From contig NMRB01000211.1 of assembly GCA_002633025.1 (NCBI GenBank), positions 27,796 through 91,795 on the forward strand: a stretch of DNA of 64,000 nucleotides, given 5' to 3'. Position 1 is the first letter of the stretch; each line of letters starts with the position of its first letter. This DNA comes from Notospermus geniculatus (lineage: Eukaryota; Nemertea; Pilidiophora; Heteronemertea; Lineidae). The translations under genes and the position numbers were made by a program. The notes beneath the pieces are model-generated. The model did no database searches and was not told the DNA's origin. It saw only the letters and a list, made by a program, of their open reading frames with translations. This document shows, piece by piece, positions 10,916 to 23,400 of the stretch.

Positions 10916-13106
10916 CTTGAGTAGAAACCTTGCCGGTAATTCATAAGAATGCAAACTTGTGAATGTAAGAATGCAATGACCTCATTCTCGTTTGTCTGTT
11001 TCTTGATAGATGGCAACTCTTTAGCTTCGTACTTGTTGGGTGTTGATGTGAAAGTACAACACATTTTCCAATAATCCTCTGTGACAGTTGGAGAGTCTGG
11101 TGTGGTTTTCACGCTTTTCCTCGAAATTCATTTAGATTGGGCAAGGGTACTCCACTTTCCATGAAGAGTCTTGCACAAAGATGTTCAAAATTTATCCAAT
11201 CTCGTTATTGGGTATATAGCCTACCATAGTTTGAAGAATTTATTCACAAATGAAAATCTTCATTCCTGTTGTGTCATGAGATTGAATTTGAGGGTCAAGA
11301 GTCTCCTGAAAGTAGAATAGTCCTGACAATCTGCCCCAGGGTTCACTAGGACTTCAGAATCTTTCAGAATGTTGACCCTTTGGACTTGTTGGAAACTTTT
11401 GAATTATTGGAGCTGTGAAACTTTGACCCAAAAGGGGTGTAATCAAGCAGGACAGCAGTCGCAGTTCACCAACACCCTGGCTCCTAAATTGGCAAACGCG
11501 TTGCATATTTCGGGAACAAAATCAGAATTGAGAAATTTACATAATGAAACTTCTATCTTCAGACATGTATGGTAACAATTTGAAATACTCGGCGGATAAG
11601 CCAGCAATATTGCCCTGTAGTTGGTTTTGTCGCCAGTTGTATAAAACCTAATGATATATTTAGAATTGTGCCATATGGTACTAGTATTTTCCTACTAGTC
11701 TAGAATATTGGTCCTTGTGCAACCAGAGATGTCCCATAAATCCTATTGGCTGGTGTCGTCTGCTTCTATCGAAATTCATAGTGCTCTGCAGCCCAGGTTT
11801 CATTACCCACATCAAGTGTACTCTGCAGCCAATATTTCATCATCATGGCACGAGAGCCCTTCTCGTTCAGAAGCCGCTGTGCGAACCACTTATAAAACGG
11901 CGCATATTTTCCCGGATACTCTGAATCGCAATTCTGTGGATCTGTCTGGGCTACCGGTATCCGGGCAGACGCCGAGGGTGTTGCGCTTCCGTTTGGTCCA
12001 GATCAATAAGGTCGCTCTTCGATGTCGCCAAGGAGATCTCGATTTGTGCAGGATTGATCGCTGTATTTGGAAGTTTTGCTAATAACGTATCCATGGCAAT
12101 GGAAATTCCCATGTACGGTGCATAGATTCTTGTCAAATGATTTTGGCAACGGATGCCTTTTCTTGCCATTTCTGTGATAATTTATTGGGATTCTTCATGT
12201 GATTTATTGTACAGACAGTAATCTCTTGTTTGAATACGGAATCGTCACTCTCTTCAGACGGCTTGGCATTCACATGGTGATGGGACATCGTGACCAATTG
12301 AATTTTTGAATAACAATTTAAGTGTATCATTCAATCCTCGTGCGAAACTACTTTTGGAGTAGAATTTTATTACACTCGCTTTATGGAACAAAATTGATAT
12401 TTTGTCCAAACATAGTTAACTTTTATCGGCATTCTGTCGTGGGTATGTTCTGTGATGCAATATTGTTGACTTGGTAAAATTGCAAGCTATACGACTTTCA
12501 ATAGGGGTGTGAAATAATCTTGAATTAGGACAGGATGATGAGTGACTGCTGTCCGAAATATAGGATTGTGGAAGAGTCCTTCAGAAGGGAATAACGTACA
12601 GTTAGCTAATGCTGGATTCAAATTTATTTTCTTGGACAGCCTGTGAAAAGAAATTTTAACTGTGCTTTACTGATTGAGGATTTGGTATCTTGCATTTGTG
12701 GTGCCCTGGATGGACAACCGATCATTGGGAATTCTGCTTCAGGGTCAAATTGTCATTTGATTTCTCTGATTTCCTGGTGAGGCTCCATAAAAGAATCACC
12801 ATTGGGCAAACGGGGAATCTATCGCACAAGTCGCAACCATGCGGCAAGAAAGGTATTGTTTTCCTTGTTGCTGTTGGTATTGTTATGTGGGGCACAGGAG
12901 ACTCATCTCCAATTCAATACTTGGTTGGTTCCATTCTCAACAGGCCAAAAAGGATCAGGTCAGTGATGATTGAGCTGCTTCTCAGTTACAAGAAAGGCTT
13001 TTGGAGAACTTGTGGTATCCATTGTTTCTGTGACTAGACCTTGACTTCCATGACCCTAACGTAGGCAACACTCCAGGCTAGATGAGGTGATATATTGCAA
13101 GGGTCT
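10916..13106. other. Non-coding stretch, nothing recognised
   Basis: Open frames such as 11708-12082 plus and 12690-13037 plus have no recognisable motif. Confidence 0.4.
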
Positions 13107-13214
13107 GGGGCCGTATGCATAAAACATCTTAAGTGTAAAACTTCCCTTAAACTATTGTTCCAAACAAAAGATAAGGGAAATTTTACACTTAAGATGTTTT
13201 ATGCATACGGCCCC
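13107..13214. mobile_element. Small palindromic MITE
   Basis: The left arm GGGGCCGTATGCATAAAACA continuing to about 13149 is matched almost perfectly in inverted orientation by 13172-13214, leaving a loop of about 22 bp. The whole 108-bp element can fold into one hairpin. It has no coding capacity. Confidence 0.8.
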
Positions 13215-14249
13215 TGGTCGCCACCATGCAAAATTGGCTGTTGACGCCAAATGAGCACCGGACAGCGATCGAGGAATCTTCTCGCTAGCGGTGATCACCT
13301 AATATCAACTGGTTTGATTTTGTGGTGTGAGGAGTCACATGTTGCCGAGCATATCGTCAACCACCGCACACAAAAAAGAACAATATCGCCGAGTCTGCGA
13401 CAGCTGGTGAGATCGAAGATCGGTGGCGATCAGATCGCTTGCGATATCACCCTCACCTCGCCTGGCGTGCTGCTGCTGGCCTTAACCCAAAATGACAGGT
13501 GCCGACACTTTTTGTCCTTCCCCTGTGCCGCTTCAAGAAAATTGGTTGATCTAAGTTTTTGTCAAGATAAACATACCCTTGTTAACAGACTGTTGAACCT
13601 ATTTGAATATGACATTTGTTGATTATTGTTATTGAACAGTGGCGAGGTTGATGAAACCAGAGAAAATGTGTGGGGGAAATTCCATACCGTCTTAAGGATT
13701 GCAATATCGATAACGTGAAGCCTTTGAGGAACATTTAGGTCTCATATTTCCGGTATAATTGTGCTTGATCAACTGGAGAAACCTTATAATCTCCGTAACA
13801 CATGTTGATGAACTCTTCGGGTTTGAAGATAGCCAATTTAGAGCTTGGCTGAGCTTTGCGGAAAATATTTGCCCTGCTGTTTTGTGATGCAGAAGGAATC
13901 CAAGACGCTTACAGGAAGCATGCACTGAACGATTGTTTTTCCTCATTGCCAGGTTATTTTCAAAACATTTTCAGACATTTTCTCTGTCTACATGTACCAA
14001 GTTGTCACAAAGTCGTGGCATTAATGGGTTCAGTAGAGTCAAAGCATAGTCATCCCATCTAGGACCTGAAGGCCCTACAGCTGACCATGAACCATCACCC
14101 CATTGGAGGAGTACGGTAGCGATTCTTAAAACAGGATGCTGTTTAATAGTGTTCGAGGGCAATTTGTTTTATGATACATGTATGTATTTTACATATATCG
14201 ACACAAAAACATTCATCCATTCATATTTTTCCCTCATTTCTCTTTTCAG
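13215..14249. other. Upstream intron or 5' flank of the SRCIN1-like gene
   Basis: Ends in a pyrimidine-rich tract and TCTTTTCAG before the exon at 14250. Nothing else recognised; open frames at 13251-13622 plus and 13692-13946 minus are unsupported. Confidence 0.45.
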
Positions 14250-14427
14250 TTATGACGGCCGCTGGTGCCGGCCCACAACAGAGGCATTCCCTATCATTCA
14301 TGCCCAGCTCCAGCACGGGGTCACTGCCAGAAAACATACCATCCAGCCAAAGTTATCATGCATATATGGACAAAAATGCCGGCGGTGGTTCGGGGTCGGT
14401 TACGCCAAAAGCGGGTGATCCATCTGG
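14250..14427 (+). CDS. SRCIN1-like: SRCIN1-like exon 1 of those visible
   Basis: Acceptor TCTTTTCAG at 14241-14249, donor GTGAGT at 14428. Two bases complete an upstream codon, then 58 codons (MTAAGAGPQQRHSLSF...) and two bases, which join with one base of the next exon to make Gly. Ser/Gly/Pro-rich and disordered, like the region before the coiled coil in SRCIN1. The entry phase of 2 suggests an internal exon, although the Met at 14252 could serve as a start. Confidence 0.75.
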
Positions 14428-17400
14428 GTGAGTATGCACAGTATTTTGTTTTCTGACCGATGAGGTAGGCAACTTACATTTGCTGACAACAACTAAAGGA
14501 TTTTATCATTTGCAGGTAACTCTACTCCTAAACTAAACGGTTTACTGTCGACCCCTAGTTCTCTCAATTGTACTTTGTCTTGCAGCAGTATCGTAACAAA
14601 GGCTTAAATGAAATTACAAAGTAGATGTGGTTACATGGTCCAATTTCTAAAACGATTTATTGAAAATTAAGATTCAGGGGCTATAAGAACCTTTTCAAAA
14701 AGAAGATAATGAACAAAAAGAAGATAAAGTAAATGTAATCTAGAATAGGGAAGAGCCTCTTTGAATAATATTCTAAATTTAAGAAACATTATAAAAACTT
14801 CTTAGTTGATTATAGTTTTATGCACTCCAAGGAAAATAATGTGTTTCCCGTGTCAGAAAGAACGATATTCAAACTTCTCAAATGATGAAACCAATCTGTT
14901 GCAATAGGTTCTCGTGTAACCGTGGTAACGAATTACGATACTGGTGTGGTCCATCAAGCTAATGATGCATTCTTTTTAACTTCTTTTTATGGCATCAAGG
15001 TAAAGGATAAAAAGTGTTATTTTTGATTCGCTACAAAAAATAATCTTGCAACTTCAAAGCCTGGTGTGGGCAGGAGGCTTTTAGGGGCGGCCCTTTGATG
15101 AAATCAGAGAAGGTTGACCAGTTCTGTGGATGCAGTTATTGCTGTAGTAATCATGATACCTGTTGGATGTCGCAATGGAAAAGCCTTGTTGTCAGATGAA
15201 TTTCTGATTTGGATGCAGATTGCTGCCGGATGAGCCAGCTAGTGCAGGAAGCAACATGACTTAAAATTTCCTCTAATGATAAAACATAAATATCACGTAC
15301 AATCCTTCCGGAAAAACTGTGAAGAATCATAAGGCATGAAAAATAGACGATGGCTTCCTGACTTAATGATGATTGGCTTCTTGACATAAGAAAAACTATG
15401 CAATTAAATGAAAATCATACGGTGCTGACTTCAGTTACTCTTCGAGACGAATGTCATGCCAGAGGCAGAAACTGAAAGCCTTGTGTCTCCTATTTCGTAT
15501 TGTGCGTGGCTCATATTAAACACCACTTCAAATGATTAACTTGGTACTACCAATGAAAATCCCTTAAGTAGAGCCACGCTAATGGAACAAGATTCTCTCA
15601 TTTGTCCTTCGCTTCCTTCGAATCTGTAATTCTATAGACGCTGATGTCTTCGAATGGCTTTGATATTGATAATGACACCCGGGGAAAGATTTGCAAGGAT
15701 AATCAAAGGATGTTTTCAAGGGAGATGCACGGCTGGCCGAAGCGACTGATGGGTTATGGATGTTGTGGTCGAGAAACGTCCACCCACACCATCATCTTTT
15801 TCCACCCACACACTCGCAAGGGAAAAAGCAGCTGTTGCAGGGAAAATGTCAGTGATATGAGAAGTCAGTGAGGAAGATGACACTACTGGTCAAAGATTGT
15901 AGTGGGTCATGTCCTAGGTTGTCAAGACCATGTTGTTGTGAGAAGTCAGTAAGGAAGATGAAACTACTGGTCAGAGATTTTAGTGGGTCATGTACTTGAT
16001 GGTCAAGATCATGTTGCCATGAGAAGTCAGTAAGGAAGATGAAACTACTGGTAAGAGATTGTAGTGGGTCATGTCCTTGGTTGTCAAGACCATGTTGTCA
16101 TGAGAAGTCAGTAAGGAAGAAGTCAGTAAGGAATATGAAACTACTGGTCAGAGATTGTAGTGGGTCATGTCCTTGGTTGTCAAGACCATGTTGATATGAG
16201 AAGTCAGTAAGGAAGATAAAACTACTGGTCAAAGATTGTAGTGGGTCATGTACTTGATGGCCAAGACCATGTTGTCATGAGAAGTCAGTAAGGAAGATGA
16301 AACTACTGGTCAGAGATTGTAGTGGGTCATGTCCTTGGTTGNNNNNNNNNNNNNNNNNNNNNNNNNNNNNNNNNNNNNNNNNNNNNNNNNNNNNNNNNNN
16401 NNNNNNNNNNNNNNNNNNNNNNNNNNNNNNNNNNNNNNNNNNNNNNNNNNNNNNNNNNNNNNNNNNNNNNNNNNNNNNNNNNNNNNNNNNNNNNNNNNNN
16501 NNNNNNNNNNNNNNNNNNNNNNNNNNNNNNNNNNNNNNNNNNNNNNNNNNNNNNNNNNNNNNNNNNNNNNNNNNNNNNNNNNNNNNNNNNNNNNNNNNNN
16601 NNNNNNNNNNNNNNNNNNNNNNNNNNNNNNNNNNNNNNNNNNNNNNNNNNNNNNNNNNNNNNNNNNNNNNNNNNNNNNNNNNNNNNNNNNNNNNNNNNNN
16701 NNNNNNNNNNNNNNNNNNNNNNNNNNNNNNNNNNNNNNNNNNNNNNNNNNNNNNNNNNNNNNNNNNNNNNNNNNNNNNNNNNNNNNNNNNNNNNNNNNNN
16801 NNNNNNNNNNNNNNNNNNNNNNNNNNNNNNNNNNNNNNNNNNNNNNNNNNNNNNNNNNNNNNNNNNNNNNNNNNNNNNNNNNNNNNNNNNNNNNNNNNNN
16901 NNNNNNNNNNNNNNNNNNNNNNNNNNNNNNNNNNNNNNNNNNNNNNNNNNNNNNNNNNNNNNNNNNNNNNNNNNNNNNNNNNNNNNNNNNNNNNNNNNNN
17001 NNNNNNNNNNNNNNNNNNNNNNNNNNNNNNNNNNNNNNNNNNNNNNNNNNNNNNNNNNNNNNNNNNNNNNNNNNNNNNNNNNNNNNNNNNNNNNNNNNNN
17101 NNNNNNNNNNNNNNNNNNNNNNNNNNNNNNNNNNNNNNNNNNNNNNNNNNNNNNNNNNNNNNNNNNNNNNNNNNNNNNNNNNNNNNNNNNNNNNNNNNNN
17201 NNNNNNNNNNNNNNNNNNNNNNNNNNNNNNNNNNNNNNNNNNNNNNNNNNNNNNNNNNNNNNNNNNNNNNNNNNNNNNNNNNNNNNNNNNNNNNNNNNNN
17301 NNNNNNNNNNNNNNNNNNNNNNNNNNNNNNNNNNNTGTCCATGTACTGGTGAAGACAGAATCACGATCTATCTCGTCGACTAGTCCCGTGTTCTTGGCGC

Positions 17401-20400
17401 CTAATCCAATTGGATGTATCCAGTAATGGTACCGTACCAATCACTCGAAGCCAGAATTAGCGATATCAAAGGATACATTTCGGGAAATTTGAAGCCATTA
17501 ATGGAAATGCGGTCGTTTGACCCTTTCAACCCCTTTTATGATGACTGTTGTCGATACTGGTAAGGGGAGCTATTTGGTGGGTTTGAATACTATAGAAGGA
17601 AATAGAAGCTAGGGAAGTGCTAGAATGTTTCTGTCTGCAAATGTGCAGTTGTCGGATTGTTTTCCATTGCACCATGGTGGCAGTTCAGTAGATGAAGTTG
17701 GTCGCTCAAGTGTGTGTCCGCTGCACCCTCGTACTCCGCTCCATAACTAAGAACCCCTACCGAATCCATTACAGATCTTGAAGGTATCAAGGTATGGGTC
17801 TGGGGAGGTGCCCCATCGATTTTGGTTGTGCTTCAGCATCCAATATGGCCACCAGGGCCCATATTCATAAAAGCCTCTAGGCTTAGTTACTTACTAAAAA
17901 GTTACCCAGTTTGTACAGGCCAGTGTACACAACTGGCAACAACTACACATGTATAAGCTAGCAAGGTTTTATGAATATGAGCCCAGGTGACATGATCGTT
18001 TTAGCTCCTTCCTAACTTCTTTCTCTTCCAGGCACTTCAGAGCGGGAGCACCATTTGGGAATTATACCATCGTGTTACGCGAGGAAAAGAATTTTTTCGT
18101 TGGTTGCAATGACTGTACCTAAATGCTCTGGTTCTTATTACCGAGTTGGGCATTATCATGAAAAATTCACATCCTCCTGCCGCGTGGTTCGTTAACGAAA
18201 GTGTTCACAATCACGACTTTTCAATCACGTTTTAATAATTCAAAATGATATTCAGTTTTACCAACGACAGGTCGTATTCACACATGCAGCTGACAAGTCA
18301 TCCTTATTACCTCTGCTAATGAGAATTTCATAATTCCTACATCACATGTGACACTGATGATTTTTTAGGTCATCGGGCAATTAGTCCATAGAATGACTGG
18401 CTTGGCTGTCAGGCGAAGCGAAGTTTTCAACACAATCAGTTCTCCTTGGATGAGGAATTTTCTTGTTGCAGGAAATAGGGTACATTTATCATGGATAAAT
18501 GTACCATGATAAATCATGGATAAACTTTAAACATGCGTTTCCTGTAAAAAAGCTGTTATTACGTGATTTGAATGAGTTTTTCGGTTCAAATTTCTCAACA
18601 TCATCTGTAAAATCTTGTAGTTAATAGGTATTTCTATTTATGGCCTGCTGTATTCTCTACACAGAAGAGGCAGGTGTTCTGTGTCCTATTTAGCACCTGA
18701 TGGGAACATCATGAAAGCAACAATGAAGATTATCAGCAATAGTCGCTGGCAGGTGCTCAGAGGGTAAAATGACTGTAGATGCCTGTAATTTTCCGAACTG
18801 TGGACAAGGTTTATCAGCCACTCACGATCGAAGTTTTTCTAAGGGTTAAATCTATCGTTTGTAAATCTTGATCTTTGTGCACAACTTCCAATCAGCCACC
18901 TTCAACCACTTCTATATATCTTAACCTTTAAAAGTCATTCCAGCGATCAGCTGTCAAACTCACTCCCTCTTAGCATGCAAAATGGGAATTTAGCTGTTGC
19001 CGTCGGGAACAAGAAATCCCTTTACGTCTCTTCATTTCCCGTGGTTGCCTAGCAACGCCTCCCACAATTCCTTGGTATCAGGCTGGTGTCGCGTGTTGGA
19101 GACCCGAGTGTAAGATCTGGAAGGGGATTTATTGTTAAGAGGGCCCAATGTTGTTACAAGGATTGGGGCTTCTTATACCACAGTTTTAACCCCCTGAAAC
19201 TGTCACCTTTGGTCTAAAGACTGTCCTTTTCTCATAATGGCTTTGTCAAGCATAGCAGAGCAGTTTCTTTGGATATTGGCACCATATGACCATAGGTAAT
19301 TGTCCACCTCTCACAGTAAATGATGATTACCAATTCCTGTTGGGTTAATGAGATCCAGATGAAAATAAAGTGGGTTAGATTCCAGCAGAATGACCTGCGT
19401 GGTCACGTCCCTTATAAAAGAAACCTTCAGAAGAAAATAAATACGAAATACATCACCTTCATATGTACTACAGCTGAAACCCAGCCAATTTATTCTGCTT
19501 CTGTGTGGAAAACGGAAATGATTACGGCGCCATAAAAATCAAAACATCTGGTATGTGGATAAAGAATATTTGAGATTTTCCCAAGAGTTTGAAAATTTAT
19601 ACGGACGCCACATCAAGAACCCATAAATTTGATGGATGCGTGAAATAATAATGATTTTGTGGTCTGACTGTATTATTCATTGACTGAAGGCTGAGATTTT
19701 CATGTTTGGGAACAAAGGTAAATTGATATTGAAATGAGAGTTGTACACCTGAATTGCATTAGCACATTATGGGTCTATTTGTAATGTGTCTGTAGTCAAT
19801 GCTAGTAGGATTAACTCTGGTCACCGGAGATACCATGACTCGATACAGTTTCCTCCAACGATGACAAAATCGCAAACCCTCATGAGGGCCATAATTCCTT
19901 TTTGTCTCTATTTCAGTTCGGGATATTTGATCAAAATTCCGTTGGTTGTGTCACCATCATATTGCTTTGCAAATTGCACCATAAATAAAATGACTTTTTT
20001 TGTTTTTCAGCATTTTCATCAACTGATGATAAATTAAGAAATAAAATATTTGTTAAAAAAAACTGGCAAAAGAATGTTGAATGATGACATTTTTCGATGG
20101 GAATTTCTTGCCCCAAGCTGGTTGTTAATTTCTGTTTCTGTGTGAAATTTTATGTGCAAGTATAGACACCATGAAATGAATGCTGCATAGAGTGTGTGAA
20201 TGGTGCTATTTTTTGTGAAAAGGTCGGCAAGGTTTCTGTGCTGGTTACTGCATCATGGATGTTGTACTCGATGATGTTGAAAGCATATAACCTAATTCTT
20301 TAAAATGTAAATTTTTCATTCTGTGAAGGCATATAGATCATCAATTTGGCTGAATTTTTTACAGGCTACATAACCCTTCAAGAACTGATATATGATGTCA

Positions 20401-23400
20401 CTTCTTGTCATCAACGGCATAGCCGTGGGAAATTAATCGAAAGCCTTCATATTCGTAAAAGCAAATGTTTTTGAAATTTATTTTTAATTAGAGCTTGCAG
20501 TAATAAAATGTCTCACATCAACTGTCTGGAACATCATGTAGTTAAATTTGTCATATAGGAAAATTATTTCTCATTCAGGCTACCCGCGCCTACAAAAACT
20601 GTTAAGTCTCGGAGCCAAGTGAAACTCAGTGCCACTGTGCCTGTCTTCAGGCAGAGGAGGTGAAAAATGCTTCTACGTGTTTTGCATGGCGTTATTTTGA
20701 TATTATTGTTGGCAGGTATTGCTTTGTGGTTGGTTAATCTCTGGTGAAGTTGGCCAAAAGTTGTCTCTGATGATGTCTCGCGTACGGTGCTGCTTTGCCT
20801 AATTGTTCTTCTGGTCTCCTTCCTTCAGGGAATTGTCAATAAGTGAGCTCATTTAATTGACCAGAAATACATGCAACATTTGTACATACATGTGCGGCTA
20901 TTGCGAGTTAGTTTAACAGCAATGCTGGAGAAATCGTCAGTGTCAGCTGAGCCTCTGGTCCATAGACCTCTAGTTCGAATAGATAGATTGTGGATAGATT
21001 TTGAAAAATAAATTGAGAATTTGTTGATGGGTGGTATGAAAAATAAATTTGGTCTTGAAAAACAGGGAGAACCTGAAGCTGCCCTGCCTGAATGGGAGGC
21101 AAGACAAATAGGAAGCCTCTCTCGAGGAAGAGGGCCTCATGGCCACACTTTCACCTCCATGAGATTTTAGACAGCTGAGAATGGAACCTCAGACTTCACA
21201 AGTAACAGGCTTTTCTGCTGCACACTCTCTCAAACAGTACCACTTTCAAAATTGATCTGAGTGAGCCAAATATTGGATGCTAATCCCTAAATGGATATTT
21301 GCTAATCTCCTTGAAGTACTTTACACAGCCTGTACCGTTCAGTCTCTGTGCTGAGCTATCGCCACAGAGCTGTTGGTGTATCATTAACCAATGAAATCTT
21401 GTTGTCATATTTGGTCAACGTGAACAGAAGCAAACTGATTGTACCAGGTATGTTTCTCGTAATTTATCTCTGGTAATTTTGAAATCAGAATTAGTTATCA
21501 TTTTACTTACTGGTTTTGAGTGAAAATGTAGCAGTAAGACTGGGATCAACAATATCTAGAAGAGATTTTGAGATCAGACTGCAAAATTTAATGCAAATTT
21601 CACAATGGAATCAGGATAGTAGAAAGGGTAGTAGAAAATGTCTTCTGTCCTACATATGTAGATAATTGTTACTGTCTCTGATCTTCGACCTTCTACATTT
21701 GAATATTCATGAGATGTTGTGATGAGAGACACATGTATTGTTGTGTTGTGCTTCCCTGAGAGATGAACCAATCAAATTGCTTCAATTGCTTTCGGCATGA
21801 AAATTAATGAATATGCATTCCTCAGTTGACCAATCATATTCAAGCATGATGTAAATCGTCGTTATTTATCCCATTAAATTGAAGACCCTGCATTTTTTCA
21901 AGCATGAATCTAAAAATATTATGCTAAGCAATTTCGCTCCTGTTCATGCCTGAATGCAACTTTTTGATTGGAATGTTGTTTTTGTGCATTAAATACATAT
22001 TTTCTCCAGGTTCTCTGACATGAAGACACACCAATCCACACATACGGTACATGTACAACAAGACTACCCATGACACAGCACTAAGTGCTAACGTTGTCCT
22101 TGTTCTCAGGACAAATGGGCCAAGTCGCTTTCCTTCAGCTCACAAATTAAACTGTCACAAGAACATTCCTCACAATCCCGCAGCAAAGTTCAAATTTTCC
22201 TTCCAGATTTTCTTCAACTCAGAAGTTGAACATTTACAAAAACATTCTGCATTGTCGCATATTACCAAAGTCAAGATGATCTTCTTTCCAGATTTCCTTT
22301 GATTCACAAGTAAAACATAGCAATCTTCGTACTGTCACAGGCCGCCAAAGTCCAAGTCCTTTGTTTCAGATTTCCTTCAGTTTACAAGTTAAAAATCGCA
22401 AAAACTTCTTGGTACTATCCCAGGTTACCAGGAGGCCAGGTCTTCCTTCCAGGTTACCTTCAACTCACAAGTTACAAAACACAAAAAAATCTTGGTGCTG
22501 CTACTGGTTACAGAAGCTCCTGTCTTCCTCATGAAGCATTAAAGTTGAACTTGTCAGATGTTGCCCATTGTGAAGTGAAGTGTTGGCTAGGGGCAAGATA
22601 TGTTGTTGAAATCGACTAGGAAAGTAAACATGTACCTCTCACCGTTCACAAGTTCATGAAGTTGCCATGGGCTGTCTACTGAAAAATTGTAGTGTATGAA
22701 TTGTGTGCAGTTTGATTTACATGTATGTTACCACTATTGAAGATAATCTGCTCGCTTTGGGACAGAATTCCCTTCATCAACTTGCCGGTATTGATCCTCC
22801 AGTTAGGAAAATCAATCTCTCACCAATGACCTTGGATCCTGATGCTTCATTTTGTATGACATCCATGTCAAATGGCTGGTTGATTTTCTGACGGTTACAG
22901 CTCTGAGAGGTTGAGGCAGATCCATGCTCCAGTTGTAGGGTTTTTGTGTCGCTCCACTTTGTGTGCCCTCTCGCAAAGTGCACTTTGTGTGCTCTCTCGC
23001 AAAGTGCGAGTGGATGAAGAGGAGCGAGATCAAAAACCCTGCTGTGGGAGGATGAGGCAAATAAGGCTTTCCTTCACTAAGCAGCTGTGAATGGATATTT
23101 ATGATCTGTCCATTCAATATCTGGTCCCCGTGATAATCTCCACTGAATCTCCTTATAGATAAACTCTTCTCTATTTTTGCACACACCTACATTATCCATC
23201 GGACGCCTCTGATCTCTGTTGCAGAAACGACATAAGATTAAACAGCCTCTCAACAATGGCCTTGGGTTCCAAAGCTTTGACGTGCATTGATGGTATTACA
23301 AATGTCTCACAGGTTTATTCTCAACTTATTTGGTTCCAAAGCCGACTTACACAATGCTTAGGTCCTATAGGTTGTCAATATTCTGATGGCAAATCCCTCT

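Noticed and set aside
16275-17440. Six overlapping open frames of 345-376 residues
   Set aside because: They are almost entirely translated N from the assembly gap.
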